This document shows, in pieces, positions 22,683 to 33,282 of a DNA stretch of 64,000 nucleotides. The stretch lies in assembly GCA_030180135.1 (NCBI GenBank), contig CM058235.1:11889145-11953144 (forward strand). The letters are read 5' to 3'. A model generated the notes under the pieces. It did no database searches. It was not told where the DNA came from and saw only the letters and a program-made list of their open reading frames with translations. How positions within the stretch are numbered: the stretch's first letter is position 1; each line of letters starts with the position of its first letter. A program made the translations under genes and the position numbers. This DNA is from Orychophragmus violaceus. Taxonomy: Eukaryota; Streptophyta; Magnoliopsida; Brassicales; Brassicaceae.

Positions 22683-25124
22683 ATGGAACCTGTGATTCTG
22701 ATTCGCGACGAGAACGGCATTTTACGAGACCAAGAGGGTCATATATGTAACGCGAAGGGTCAGAAACTGGATGGGGAAGGAAACCTCATCACACCAGATG
22801 TTGTCGTGGGCGCGGAACATCGACGAGAGGATGGTCACGAGAAGACACTTGCTGATTATAACAGACCAGATATATTCTATGCTAATCGGTCTGCGATTCG
22901 ACCACCTCCGTTCACCAGAGCTGAGTTTAAGCTGAAACCTGAGTACTACGCATTGATTGGACAGTATCAGTTCCATGGTCTTTCAAGCGAGCATCCTATG
23001 GATCACATAGACACATTTGAGGAATTGGCTAGCAGTATCACGGCTGAAGGAGTTTCTTCTGATTATATTTTCTGTAAGCTCTTCCCATTCTCTCTTAAAG
23101 GAGATGCAGCTTACTGGCTGAGACAGCTAGAACCAGGATCTTTGACCACTTGGAAAGCAGTCAAGAAGGAGTTCCTTAGACATTTTTATGACGATGCGTT
23201 ATCTGAGCAGCTTAGACATGATATCCTGACATTCAAACAGCAGCCTACAGAGCCTTTTAAAGCAGCTTGGATGAGATTCAAGATGTACCAGAGAGATTGT
23301 CCACACCATGGATTCTCTGAGGTACAGCTTCTGAGTGCCTTTTTCAGGGGTTTGGATTTTTGGTATCAGAGAGCTATGGACACAGGAAGTGATGGAAACT
23401 TCTATACCAAGACCCCAGAAGAAGCTAAAGAGCTTATTAAGAACTTGATGACTAGCAGTAGTGTCAAGAATGCTGACAAGGAAAGGCAGAGATCTAGTTG
23501 CGGAGATGATAGCTTGCAGATAGCTGATTTAAGGGACAAGGTGGATTATATCCACAACATGGTAGTAGATGGAGAATTTGTAGAAGTGAATTATATTAAT
23601 GAAGCTGATTTTCATGAACACACATCTAGAAGTCAACAGAGACAAGCTCCGAGATCGAATGGCTATTCACCTCACCAAGTTCCTCCCACTAAAGAGCAGA
23701 CAAAGATTGAGTCTATGCTTGAGCGGCTACTACTTGGACAGAACAAGATGACGCAAGATCTGAATGGAAAGATGGACTTCATGTATCAGGATCTGAGTGG
23801 AAAATTGGAATCTTTGACAAGCAGAGTTGACAATCTGGATGCTAGGATGACGCAAGTGGAAACCAGTATACAGACAGAGCATGTTAAGGCAGCTTCAGCA
23901 GAAGAAGAAGTTGAGCAGAATCGAGAAACTGAAGTTCTGGAACTGGAAAATCCGAGAAAAATTCAGAATGTTCGCCTTGCATCGATCGACACAAATGTGC
24001 ATCGATCGACACATCCTGCGAGAGTCAATGTCGATCGTCACCATTTCAGCAACGATCGACACCATGGGCGTGAGCAGCCAAATTTCCCAGAGAAACCGAA
24101 AGCTGATACAGAAAGAGCCTACAAACCGAAGATTCCTTTCCCTAGGAAGTCCAAGCAAGAGATTAAGTTGGAAAAATGCATGGAGATAATGAGAGAAAAG
24201 CTAACTGACACTCCATTGATTGATGCCACTAAGACCAATCCCATGATGAAGACATGTGTTACAGACATCCTCTCTAGCAACATGACTGAAGAAGAAGGAT
24301 GCTTGATGATCTCAGAAGTATGTGATGCTGTTGTTAATGGTAGGGTTCCTGAGAAGCTAAAGGATCCAGGAGGTTTTATGATAGACTGTTCTATCTATAG
24401 AGACAGATTTCAGAGGGCATTATGTGATCTCGGCTCAAGTATAAATCTCATGCCATACTCTGTGGCTGTGAGATTGGGACTACTGAACTTCCAGCCTACT
24501 AGGATCTCTTTAGTCCTAGCTGATCGATCAAGAAGACATCCAGAAGGAATTCTTGAGAACATCCCTCTTAGAGTTGGAAATTACTTTATTCCAACGGACT
24601 TTATGGTATTGAAGTATGAGATTGAGCCTGATGATCCTCTACTGCTTGGTAGATCCTTTTTAGCCCCTGTTGGGGCTGTGATTGATGTACGCCATGGATT
24701 GATTGATCTCCACCTGGGAGATGAGCCTTTGCAGTTTAAGATGGATAAATTGAAGAAACCCACCATTGATGGACAGAGTTTCAGCATTGATACAGAATTA
24801 GAAGCTGAGATTGGAGAGAAGAAGATGGCGGTTCCTCTTGAACCTGCTCTGACATCTTTAGCACCTGCAACTGCTCATAAGCAGAAAGCTCCAGACATCT
24901 TATTTCCACCAAAGGTTAGGCACAAATCATCTAAACGTAAACATCCTAACCACATTACTTTGAATGCAGGACAACATCCTACCCCACCTAAGCTTCGCTC
25001 CCGCCTTGATTCTGTTGGTTTCTTCCTTGGGAGATCCCATGATCCGAATGCTTATACGCCACCTTGGATGAGGAGACTTGAACAGAGACAGAAAAAGTCT
25101 CTGTCAAGACCTCCTGGTACTTGA
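22683..25124 (+). CDS. Intact gag-protease polyprotein of element 2 (813 aa)
   Basis: The start ATG at 22,683 follows the leader directly. The N-terminal tract MEPVILIRDENGILRDQEG precedes a Gag core at about residues 60-260 (TLADYNRPDIFYANRSA, HPMDHIDTFEELA, DAAYWLRQLEPGSLTTW, KKEFLRHFYDDAL, CPHHGFSEVQLL). A coiled-coil segment lies at about 345-400. At about 436-465 a His/Asp/Arg-rich patch (VHRST, VDRHH, NDRHH) is simply the translation of four CGATCG motifs. The retropepsin-like domain follows at about 565-690 (LCDLGSSINLMP, LLLGRSFLA). There is no zinc knuckle. The length is near that of the ~829-codon sister frame in element 1. By family role it forms the particle and cleaves itself. 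The element depends on foreign RT and integrase. Confidence 0.9.
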   Translation: MEPVILIRDENGILRDQEGHICNAKGQKLDGEGNLITPDVVVGAEHRREDGHEKTLADYNRPDIFYANRSAIRPPPFTRAEFKLKPEYYALIGQYQFHGLSSEHPMDHIDTFEELASSITAEGVSSDYIFCKLFPFSLKGDAAYWLRQLEPGSLTTWKAVKKEFLRHFYDDALSEQLRHDILTFKQQPTEPFKAAWMRFKMYQRDCPHHGFSEVQLLSAFFRGLDFWYQRAMDTGSDGNFYTKTPEEAKELIKNLMTSSSVKNADKERQRSSCGDDSLQIADLRDKVDYIHNMVVDGEFVEVNYINEADFHEHTSRSQQRQAPRSNGYSPHQVPPTKEQTKIESMLERLLLGQNKMTQDLNGKMDFMYQDLSGKLESLTSRVDNLDARMTQVETSIQTEHVKAASAEEEVEQNRETEVLELENPRKIQNVRLASIDTNVHRSTHPARVNVDRHHFSNDRHHGREQPNFPEKPKADTERAYKPKIPFPRKSKQEIKLEKCMEIMREKLTDTPLIDATKTNPMMKTCVTDILSSNMTEEEGCLMISEVCDAVVNGRVPEKLKDPGGFMIDCSIYRDRFQRALCDLGSSINLMPYSVAVRLGLLNFQPTRISLVLADRSRRHPEGILENIPLRVGNYFIPTDFMVLKYEIEPDDPLLLGRSFLAPVGAVIDVRHGLIDLHLGDEPLQFKMDKLKKPTIDGQSFSIDTELEAEIGEKKMAVPLEPALTSLAPATAHKQKAPDILFPPKVRHKSSKRKHPNHITLNAGQHPTPPKLRSRLDSVGFFLGRSHDPNAYTPPWMRRLEQRQKKSLSRPPGT

Positions 25125-26478
25125 AAATTCCCATCCGTCCGGTCAAGCTATTGACCTTAAACAAGCGCTGGGTGGGAGGCAACCCACCATTAGGTACTGG
25201 TGTTTTTCTACTTAATTTTTGGTGTTTTTGTTAGGATTTTACGTTTGTTTTTGTTTCTGGTGAGTTTATGTTTGCAGGTCTCGGATAATTCGCAGTGCAA
25301 CGATCGACGCACTTCTGTGTCGATCGTCACAACACGAAAGGAATCGCATTGCAGCGATCGTTGCGGTCCTGAGCAACGATCGACTATACACGAAAATCGC
25401 CAAGTAACGGTCGATGCACTTAGTGCAACGATCGATGCTCAGCGACAGAGGTAACCCGACAGACATAATTTCACCCTTTCAATTTTTATTTTCTTTTTAT
25501 CGATCCTTCGCTGGACACTACTGGGGACAGTGTGTCTTAAGTGTGGGGGAGGTGCTACTGACTTTTGTTTCCTGTTTTCTTAAGAGTCAGTCCGTTTTTC
25601 AAAAATTTTTGTTTTATTGAGTCAAAATTGTTTAAGTAAGAAACTATGATTTTCTGAGAAGATTTACAAGACTTGCAGGAACTTAAGTAACCATTGGGAT
25701 GAAGTTGCAGGATCTATCTATGACTATTAGAAAACCCCATCACAAATCAACCTACTGGGAACACCCACATCACTTCAGGTATCAGAGGATCCTTTTACTG
25801 ACTTCAACCTTAATACTGACTTAGATTTCTCACCTAAGGGCTTGGTATGCTTTATGTCGGATTCCCTGTTAGTTCTGACACAGCCTGTAAACCTGTCCTA
25901 TTTAGTCCCCTTCTCCCCTTCTGTAAAGTAAAAAATATAAATAATAAACTGAGGATGAGTTGGTAACTCCGAAGTGGTCATGGGAATGGTAGCAAACACT
26001 ATTTTCTCTCATGTGATCCATGGAATGTGTCCAAAGTACACCCCATAACGGGAAGAACACTGATAAAAAAAATAAAATGATACCCAATGGGGAAAATCAG
26101 TTGTTAAAGAAGGGAAAGAGAAGAAAGGGACTAGAGAAAGATAGTATGGTGGTCTAGAGCTGATAAGGTAAGAATCCATGTGCCTTTAGATCGATACTCC
26201 TTAGGTGAGACCGCACTTAAATACTTGCAGAAGTCAGTAGGGAGAATTTGAATGCTTGAATGTGATTGTGGAGTTTACCTAGGACAGTTGCTAAGTGTGG
26301 GGGAAGTACATTGTGGTCTTGATATCCTGTGATTGATTCTTGCAGTGGTTTACTAAGGGGAATCTGAGTATTGTAGCTTCTAGGATGAAATGAGTTTCTG
26401 AAGAGTTTTCAAACCTCTTCACCATGTTTTAGTTCTATGTTTTGCTTGAGGGCAAGCAAAGGCTAAGTGTGGGGGAGT
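25125..26478 (+). other. 3' non-coding region of element 2 with six CGATCG motifs and PPT
   Basis: It begins with a hairpin-forming block around GGGTGGGAGGCAACCCACC (25,168-25,190), as in other Athila elements. Six CGATCG-type motifs follow between 25,295 and 25,438. The polypurine tract TAAGTGTGGGGGAGT is at 26,464-26,478. A second, similar purine tract (AAGTGTGGGGGAG) occurs at about 25,539-25,551, and a third near 26,295-26,308. No ORF of note is seen. Confidence 0.8.
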
Positions 26479-27700
26479 TGATATATCATGGTTTTTACTA
26501 GTTTTAGACCATGATATAAGTGTATTTTTAGTGTCTTTTGTGTTCTTTTAGAGTCTTTTACAGGTATAATCAGGTTGGGAGCTGAATTGGAGATAATGGA
26601 GCATTTTGGAGATTTTTGGAGTGTTTGGCCGAGAGATAGAGTTCACTGTCCGAAACAGAGGAAGGTGTCGATCGTTGCACTCTAGCATCGATCGATGCAC
26701 CAGCGAGATGGGCCAAAAACTCGGCGGTTTAGAAGAATCAAGATATTGCACTTTGATCCAGAAGTTCCTGATATTTACAAAGAAGCCCCTGGCCGAGATT
26801 ATGCCTATATATTAGAGTTTTTAGTGTTTTAATTAGATACGCTTTATACTTTTTACAATACACTTTGATAATTAAGAGCAGAGGATTTTAGAGCTTTTTG
26901 GGGCTGATCTGAACCTGTTACATCATCTGTATTTGGAGAAGATTTCGAACCCCTTTTACTCTTATTCTTTTATGCAATTTATTCATTCTATGATTATGTT
27001 TTCATTATCTATGTCTGAGTAGATTCCTAGTTAGGTTTAGGGTTTCTCACATAGGATTTCATGACTTGCTAGACTTGTTCAAACTCAGTTAAGGATTCAT
27101 AACTATATCTGTTCTTCAATTTAATTGTGCTTAAAGCTAGTTCTAACCTGATCAATTAGAATCTAGATCTTAGGTTGCTAAATACGTCACGGAAGTGGGG
27201 TTTAGGAATCTGAACTAATTAAATTGGGCAATTAAACTTTGCGCAAACGGAAGTTTGGTTTAGGATAATTGTGAACATATCAAACTTGGACTTATTGCTA
27301 GTTTAATCTGTTAGTTCTCGCAAACGAAAGTTTGGTTTGCTGCACTTAGACTTATAGAATTATCGCAAAGGAATTTGGTTAATTCTATATCTGTGTTTTG
27401 AGTTCTAGAACCGTGCTTAATTAGATCCTTGCTGAATGAACTGTCTGCTTGTCTGATTTCCTGAGAATACCCTAGGCTTGACGCTTTTAATTACTTGCTT
27501 CACAACCGTTAATCTCTGCTACTGATTTACTTTCTCGCACCGCAATTTATTTCATTCACTATTTGCTTATTTCTAGTATTTATTCCTATAGTTTGATTCT
27601 CTTGAGACCAAGTGTCCCTGTGGATTCGATAACCCTATATACTACTTTGACATTGCTGTTCACTTGCAGTTTAGTATAGGGAAAACTTAGAAACCTATCA
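26479..27700 (+). repeat. 3' LTR of element 2
   Basis: 1,222 bp, ending AAACCTATCA before the TAATG duplication. It differs from the 5' LTR at about three bases and lacks the 10-bp duplication. Confidence 0.93.
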
Positions 27701-27702
27701 TA

Positions 27703-30162
27703 ATGCCGTTCGGGTTAACCAACGCGCCGGCAGCCTTCATGAAGATGATGAACAATGTCTTCCGGGAATACTTGGATAAGTGCGTTATCGTCTTCATTGA
27801 TTACATCCTAGTCTACTCGAGGAGTAAGGAAGAGCACGAGGGGCACCTCAGGATCGTCTTGGACACCCTCAGGAAGCAGCAGTTATTCGCCAAGCTCAGC
27901 AAGTGTAGTTTTTGGCAAAGGGAGATTGGATTCCTTGGCCACGTGATCTCGGAGTCCGGTGTAGCAGTGGATCCGGACAAGATCACCTCGATCGTCAACT
28001 GGGCAAGGCCGGAAAATACCACCGACGTTCGCAGTTTCTTGGGACTAGCAGGATACTACAAGAAGTTTTTGGAAGGATTTGCCAGCATCGCTAAACCTCT
28101 GACGGCCCTGACTGGGAAGGACGTCAAGTTTGAATGGACGGAGAAATGCGCCCGGAGCTTCGAGCAACTAAAGGAACGGTTGACTCAGACCCCAGTGTTA
28201 TTACTACCACGGCTAGGTATACCGTACGTAGTCTACACGGACGCATCCGGAATTGGACTGGGGTGTGTTCTGATGCAAGAGGGGAGAGTGATCGCTTATG
28301 CATCGCGACAGTTGAGGAAGCACGAGTTCAACTACCCTGTCCACGACATGGAACTGGCAGCAGTGGTCTTTGCCTTGAAGATATGGCGTGTGTATTTGTA
28401 CGGAGAGAAGGTACAAGTATTCACGGACCATAAAAGTTTGAAGTACGTCTTCACCCAAGGAGTGCTGAATCTGAGGCAGCGTCGATGGATGGAGCTACTA
28501 GCGGATTACGATCTTGAGATCGAGTATCACCATGGGAAGGCCAACCAGGTAGCTGATGCGCTAAGTAGAAGGAAGATCGTCGTGTCGAAAAACAAGGAAG
28601 TGCAGGAGTTGTCGACGGCCTTGGCAGAGCTACGGTTGTACGCCACCACGGTCGAAGAAGGCGTCGCCCGGCTTGAAGCGTTCGAACAGGCCGATTTATT
28701 GGGAAGGATCAGGAAGGCACAGCCCGAGGATGGAACCTTGCGTGCCATGATCGAGAAAGAGGTAATTGGGTACCGCACCGCACACAATGGGATGATCATG
28801 TTCAAGAATCGAGTATGTGTGCCTAAGGACTACGAGTTGAGGAGAAGGATCCTAATGCAAGCTCATCAGTCCCAGTTCTCGATCCATCCGGGGAGTCACA
28901 AGATGTATCAGAATCTGAAGCAATACTACCACTGGGAGGGTATGAAAAGGGATGTGTCAAAATGGATTTCTCAGTGCCAGAACTACCAACAAGTTAAGGC
29001 GGAGAGGAAAGCCCCCAGTGGATTACTACAAGGGTTGCCCATACCAGAATGGAAATGGGATATGGTGACCATGGATTTTGTCACCGGACTACCAAGGACA
29101 ACCGGAAAGAAGGATGCGATTTGGGTGATCGTGGACCGAATCACCAAGTCTGCGCACTTTCTCGCGATTAAGAAGATGGACGGGACGGAGACACTGGCAC
29201 GAAAATATGTCGAGTGTATAGTGAAGTTGCACGGGGCGCCAGTTAGCATCGTGTCAGACAGAGATCCCAAGTTCACCTCTATCTTCTGGCAGGCTTTTCA
29301 AAAGGCTATGGGTACGAAGGTACTCCTCAGTACAGCCTATCACCCTCAGACGGATGGACAGTCTGAGCGGACTATAAAAACATTGGAGGATATGCTGAGA
29401 GCCAGTGTGTTGGATTGGGAAGGGAACTGGGTGAAGTTTCTTCCTTTGGTCGAGTTCGCCTACAATAACAGCCATCACGGAAGTATAGGGATGTCGCCAT
29501 ATGAGGCTCTATATGGATGACCCTGCCGGACCCCCCTATGTTGGACCGAGGTGGGGGAGAGGCGTGATTTGGAGCCGGGAATGATTTAAGAAACCGTCGA
29601 GCAAGTAGAACTTCTCAAGGAGCGACTGAAGCATGCCCACGAACGTCAGAAGAGTTACACGGATAAGCATCGTAAGTTCTTGGAGTTCGCAGTGGGGGAT
29701 GCGGTGTACCTTAAGATGAGGACGTTCCGGGGCAACGATCCCAACCGCAAGCTGAAAAAGTTGAGGCCAAGATATATGGGACCATTCGTGATTATCGAGA
29801 GAGTTGGTGCGGTGGCGTATAGGTTAGAGTTACCCCAGGAGCTGTCGGACTTTCACAACGTGTTCCATGTGTCTGTTTTGCGGAAGGTTGTTCGTGAACC
29901 GGAGATGATCTTACCTGAGCCGCCAACAGATGTCAATCGTAATTGGTCAGTGATGAGCAGACCGGTCAAAGTCGTGGACCGCCGGGAGTCAGAGTTCAAC
30001 GGGAAGAAGACCAAGATGGTCTTGGTTCGATGGGAGAGAGATGGAATTCGGGACGATGTTTGGGAACCCGAGCAGCCATTCAAGTTAAGTCACCCAGAGT
30101 TGTTTGCGGAACCTAGAAGCGAGCCGAATTCGGGGACGAATTCATCCTTGGTGGGGGAGAAT
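27703..30162 (+). pseudogene. RT, RNase H, integrase and chromodomain region of the chromovirus
   Basis: Continues the RT frame ([16 protein letters not shown]). The catalytic box reads FIDYILVYS, with Tyr where the second Asp is required. RNase H follows ([28 protein letters not shown]). In the integrase zinc finger ([18 protein letters not shown]) the second Cys is Tyr. The core Asp/Asp/Glu motifs remain ([32 protein letters not shown]). Stops at 29,518 (TGA) and 29,587 (TAA) follow. The C-terminus has GDAVYLKMR, YMGPF and a chromodomain-like end (LVRWERDG, DDVWEPEQP). The whole region stays in one frame. PPT GGTGGGGGAGAAT ends at 30,162. Confidence 0.9.
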
Positions 30163-31087
30163 TGTAAGGGCCCAATTCCCTGCCCTTTACTTGGGCCCAA
30201 AGAAAGAGGAGAAAAGGGCCAAGGAGAATTACTTGAGCTCAAAGGAAAGGGGGAAATGGGCCAGAGGCCCAAGGCCCAACCCGAGGGAAAGGGAAACCCT
30301 AGCTCCACTCCCTATAAAAGGAGGAGCAGCCCCCTCATTTCTGCACAGATCTCGAAACAGCGAAGCCCTGCTCGTGACCGGAGCCAGCCAGTCGACCAGC
30401 CCCAGCCGCCGACCGCCGACGACCGCCGACCACCGCCGACGACCGCCGATCGCCGCCGTGACCGCCGCCGCTCCGCCGACCGCCGCCGCCGTGAGTCGCC
30501 GGAATCTTCGCCGGAGACCGCCGTTCACAGCCGTTTCCGATCCCGAACCTCGAGTCGTCGTCTTCTCGATTCTTTTGAGTGTAGAGCCATCCGTTCTTCG
30601 CGTTCTTAAGGTGAGACTTTCCGAATCTCAGATCTGCTTCGTTTCCTTCCTCTAAACCCCAGATCTGCTTCATCTTGATGTTGTGCTAGTATAGAGTAGA
30701 GATAGCGGTATTCCTCGAATCCGCCCTCACTGGGTATTGGTGTAAACCAATTACTCAGGCCTCCTTCGTTGTTTGTTTTGCAGGTAACCCTGGAGCGTTG
30801 CAGGGGTAGACGGACGGTGTGGTGTTACGTTTTGGGAGAGGGATTTACCTTCTCTTCTTTTTCTTTCTATCTTTTATGCGTTGAGACTTATGCGGTTCTT
30901 CCGTTTTCATTAAGTTATTTCAGTTGGTTCGGTTTTCCTGTAAGACTCGGCTTTTCGTTTTAATAAAGTAAAACCTTTTCAGTTATTTACGTGTTGGTCA
31001 TTGATTTATGACTTGGTTCGCGGTTGTGAACTATGACTCGTGGAGTCAAAGGGTCGTTGACTTGGGATCGAAGGGACGGGTGTTACA
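30163..31087 (+). repeat. 3' LTR of the chromovirus, internally deleted
   Basis: 925 bp. It matches the first ~520 and last ~415 bp of the 5' LTR, lacks about 830 bp in between, and differs by a few per cent elsewhere. It ends GTGTTACA before ATATA. Confidence 0.9.
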
Positions 31088-31092
31088 ATATA

Positions 31093-31215
31093 TATCTCTC
31101 CACATGTCATACATGATAGAGCTATTCCAAGAGAATATACCTCTCAAAGCGCAACGGATGTCAATGACAAAGTTGCATATCCGACAGAAGAGATTTAACC
31201 CCGTCCCCGTGTAGG
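31093..31215 (+). pseudogene. Host exon, right part, resuming after the chromovirus
   Basis: Reads SLHMSYMIELFQENI, PLKAQRMSMTKLHIRQKRF and NPVPV, then a TAG stop. It is in frame with 16,255-16,327 after removal of the element and one ATATA copy. The product is unknown. It is probably the C-terminus of the plus-strand gene interrupted upstream. Confidence 0.5.
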
Positions 31216-32171
31216 GGGCTTAGGCAGGATTTTTTGGGAGTGGTTCTAGTGAAGAAGTCGATTTTCTGATGGTTGCCCCAGCTCTACACACAAATGATGT
31301 GTGTGGAAGCTGCATGATGCGCATTTACATGGACTACCAAGTATTTTTTTCTTTACGTATGTTGCAATAGGCACCTTCATCAACCTCGCTCATGTGAATC
31401 GGTTGTATATATAAAGCTTATACAACGTTTGAGTTTGTCTGTTAATTACTTAGTTAAGCGCAAAAATAAGGCAAAGAATCTTTGCATCAAATTCATTTTT
31501 AAAGTTGATTATTTCACTAGATATGGGACCGGTTTATGTTCAACATAGGACTGGGCACAAATACTTGGGATTTGGCCCGTACTTGCTACTTGTTTTATAC
31601 TTGCCCTACTTGCTTTGATCAAGGCAAGTAATAAGTATTTACAATTGAAAACTTGCAAGTACAAGTTAAGTACTAAGCCTTGAATGTTTTTAAACTACTT
31701 GACTTGATTAGACTCGTTACTCGGAGTTTTAATATAACTAACTAGACAATTATTGATATTTATTGATTGTTTGATAATAATATTTTTTGTGTAAAACAAT
31801 GAAAATATGTTTCTTCTGTATCTAAATGATATTAGATATAATCTTTTTATTAGTTTGTCTTACATCGATTACAATACTAAAAATAATTGAATTTTTTGAT
31901 AAATAAGATTGTTATATTCGCTTATTAAATATTCACATGCGTTTTATAAATTAAAATCATTAATTTATTTAATATTTAAAATATTGAATATAAATAAGTA
32001 AATAATAAGTATTACCAAGTAGTTTGCAAGTATAAAAATTTTGAGTAAATACTTGATTGACCAAGTACTTGATAGAATCAAGTACAAGTCAAAATTTTAA
32101 TACTTGAACAAGGCAAGTCGAGTAACGGGTAACGTAAAAACTTCAAGTACCCGGCTTGTTTCCAAATAGTA
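31216..32171. other. AT-rich intergenic, with a hAT-like fragment
   Basis: From about 31,546 to 32,160 the sequence starts with ACTGGGCACAAATACTTGGG and is dense in CAAGTA and ACTTG words in both orientations, ending near CAAGTACCCGGCTTG. This resembles non-autonomous hAT elements of Brassicaceae, but I found no clean terminal inverted repeat or 8-bp TSD. No gene is seen in the rest. Confidence 0.35.
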
Positions 32172-32583
32172 GATTAGAATTGTTTTCTATTGTTGTGTGT
32201 TATTACATGATGATACTTGTATGATTATATAGCGAGCGGAGTAAGCTATCGAGGATAGAAAAGTAATTATCACTACAAGAAAAACCAACATTCATAGCAC
32301 ACGATACAAGCTATCGTATGTAATAGATAGCGTTTTCACAAACGCTCTGACAACGGCAGCTATAATAGACCCCCCCTCTACCATAGCATTTTGTTCGTGC
32401 TATGTTAGTAGTGCAAATAGATAGCGTTAGTTTTTTTTTGCTATGTTTGGTGCTATCTATGATAGCATGAATTTAATGCTATATTTTGTTATCGAGCCGA
32501 GCCGAGCCGAGCCGTATTAAATTATTAGTATTATTATCATTCTCTTCACTCCTTTGCTCTATCTCCTGTGCTGCTACAGCTTC

Positions 32584-33282
32584 ATAATCTCCATAAACCA
32601 GCAGCTACTCCTCCATCAGCTAAAGCTTCAATGGCTAAGAATATGTATGCTGGTCTACTTCCACTGTAACAAGTTTGAAATGTTTAAATAAATTCGTAAC
32701 ATGATTACTTGAGAATTTAGAATGCGTTATGTACCTGAGACCAGTGACAGCATCAAACATTTTCTCATCAGCTCTAAACATCTTTCCCACCGAGCCAAAC
32801 AATTTAGAGAGAAGTGCTCCATCTTCTTCCGTTGCTGCTGTTCCGAGGCTCATTACTATTTACACAAGACATAATGCAGGACACGTAAGGACTGCTAGTT
32901 TCAAAGAGAAAGACTTCAGAAATAGCACAAATAGGAACTCTGAGAAACTACTTGAAACTGCCTCACCAACGGCTGCTGGTGTATTAGGCATCACCCTTAT
33001 GAATCGATCTTGACCAGACCATTCCTAGCATAAGAGAGAAACATACTTTTCAGGCTTTACCTAAAAGGGAGCTCTAGAAAAATGTTTGATGCAAACACTG
33101 ACACTGCAACACCATGTATTCAGGACTGATGAACTTGTACTAGCATATCTAAGACAAAGTATACTCCTTTATCTACGAAAAGATGCAAACCTGTAGATCT
33201 TTCAACGTTATTCCAGCTGCAACCGAAACCAGAAGCTTATCTTTGGAGAGGTTCGACCTTAATTCCGTGATTGCCTTCTTAA
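32584..33282 (-). pseudogene. Pyrroline-5-carboxylate reductase fragment (four exons) inside the CACTA
   Basis: On the minus strand four exon-like blocks lie in P5CR order: VKKAITELRSNLSKDKLL with VSVAAGITLKDLQ (33,191-33,282), VMPNTPAAVGEA (about 32,958-33,015), MSLGTAATEEDGALLSKLF with GSVGKMFRADEKMFDAVTGL (32,737-32,853), and PAYIFLAIEALADGGVAAGL (32,584-32,655). GT/AG borders are mostly kept. An insertion in the second block shifts the frame, and a stop follows the fourth, so no enzyme can be made. The host enzyme catalyses the last step of proline synthesis. It is a transduplicated copy. Confidence 0.85.

Larger units (their letters stand above)
21179..27700 (+). mobile_element. Athila-type LTR retrotransposon encoding Gag-protease only (element 2)
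   Basis: 6,522 bp with TSD TAATG (21,174-21,178 and 27,701-27,705), 1,232-bp and 1,222-bp LTRs, a tRNA-Asp primer site, one intact 813-aa gag-protease ORF, and a polypurine tract. The LTRs differ at about three bases plus a 10-bp duplication (TTAGTATAGG twice) in the left copy, so the insertion is recent. Like element 1 it has no RT or integrase. Its LTR and 3' non-coding region match element 1 closely, whereas Gag-protease is only moderately similar. Confidence 0.93.
16328..31087 (+). mobile_element. Ty3/Gypsy chromovirus (Tekay-like), decayed, with nested element
   Basis: An LTR retrotransposon flanked by ATATA (16,323-16,327 and 31,088-31,092). It has a 1,764-bp 5' LTR, a tRNA-Met primer site, an unusual 5S-bearing leader, gag with two CCHC knuckles, protease, RT, RNase H, integrase and a C-terminal chromodomain-like segment, a polypurine tract, and a 925-bp 3' LTR. 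About 6.5 kb of a younger Athila-type element (21,179-27,700) interrupts RT. The gag-pol frame keeps register from end to end but has six stop codons and damaged active sites, so it is dead. Chromodomain plus tRNA-Met primer suggests the Tekay/Del group. Confidence 0.9.
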
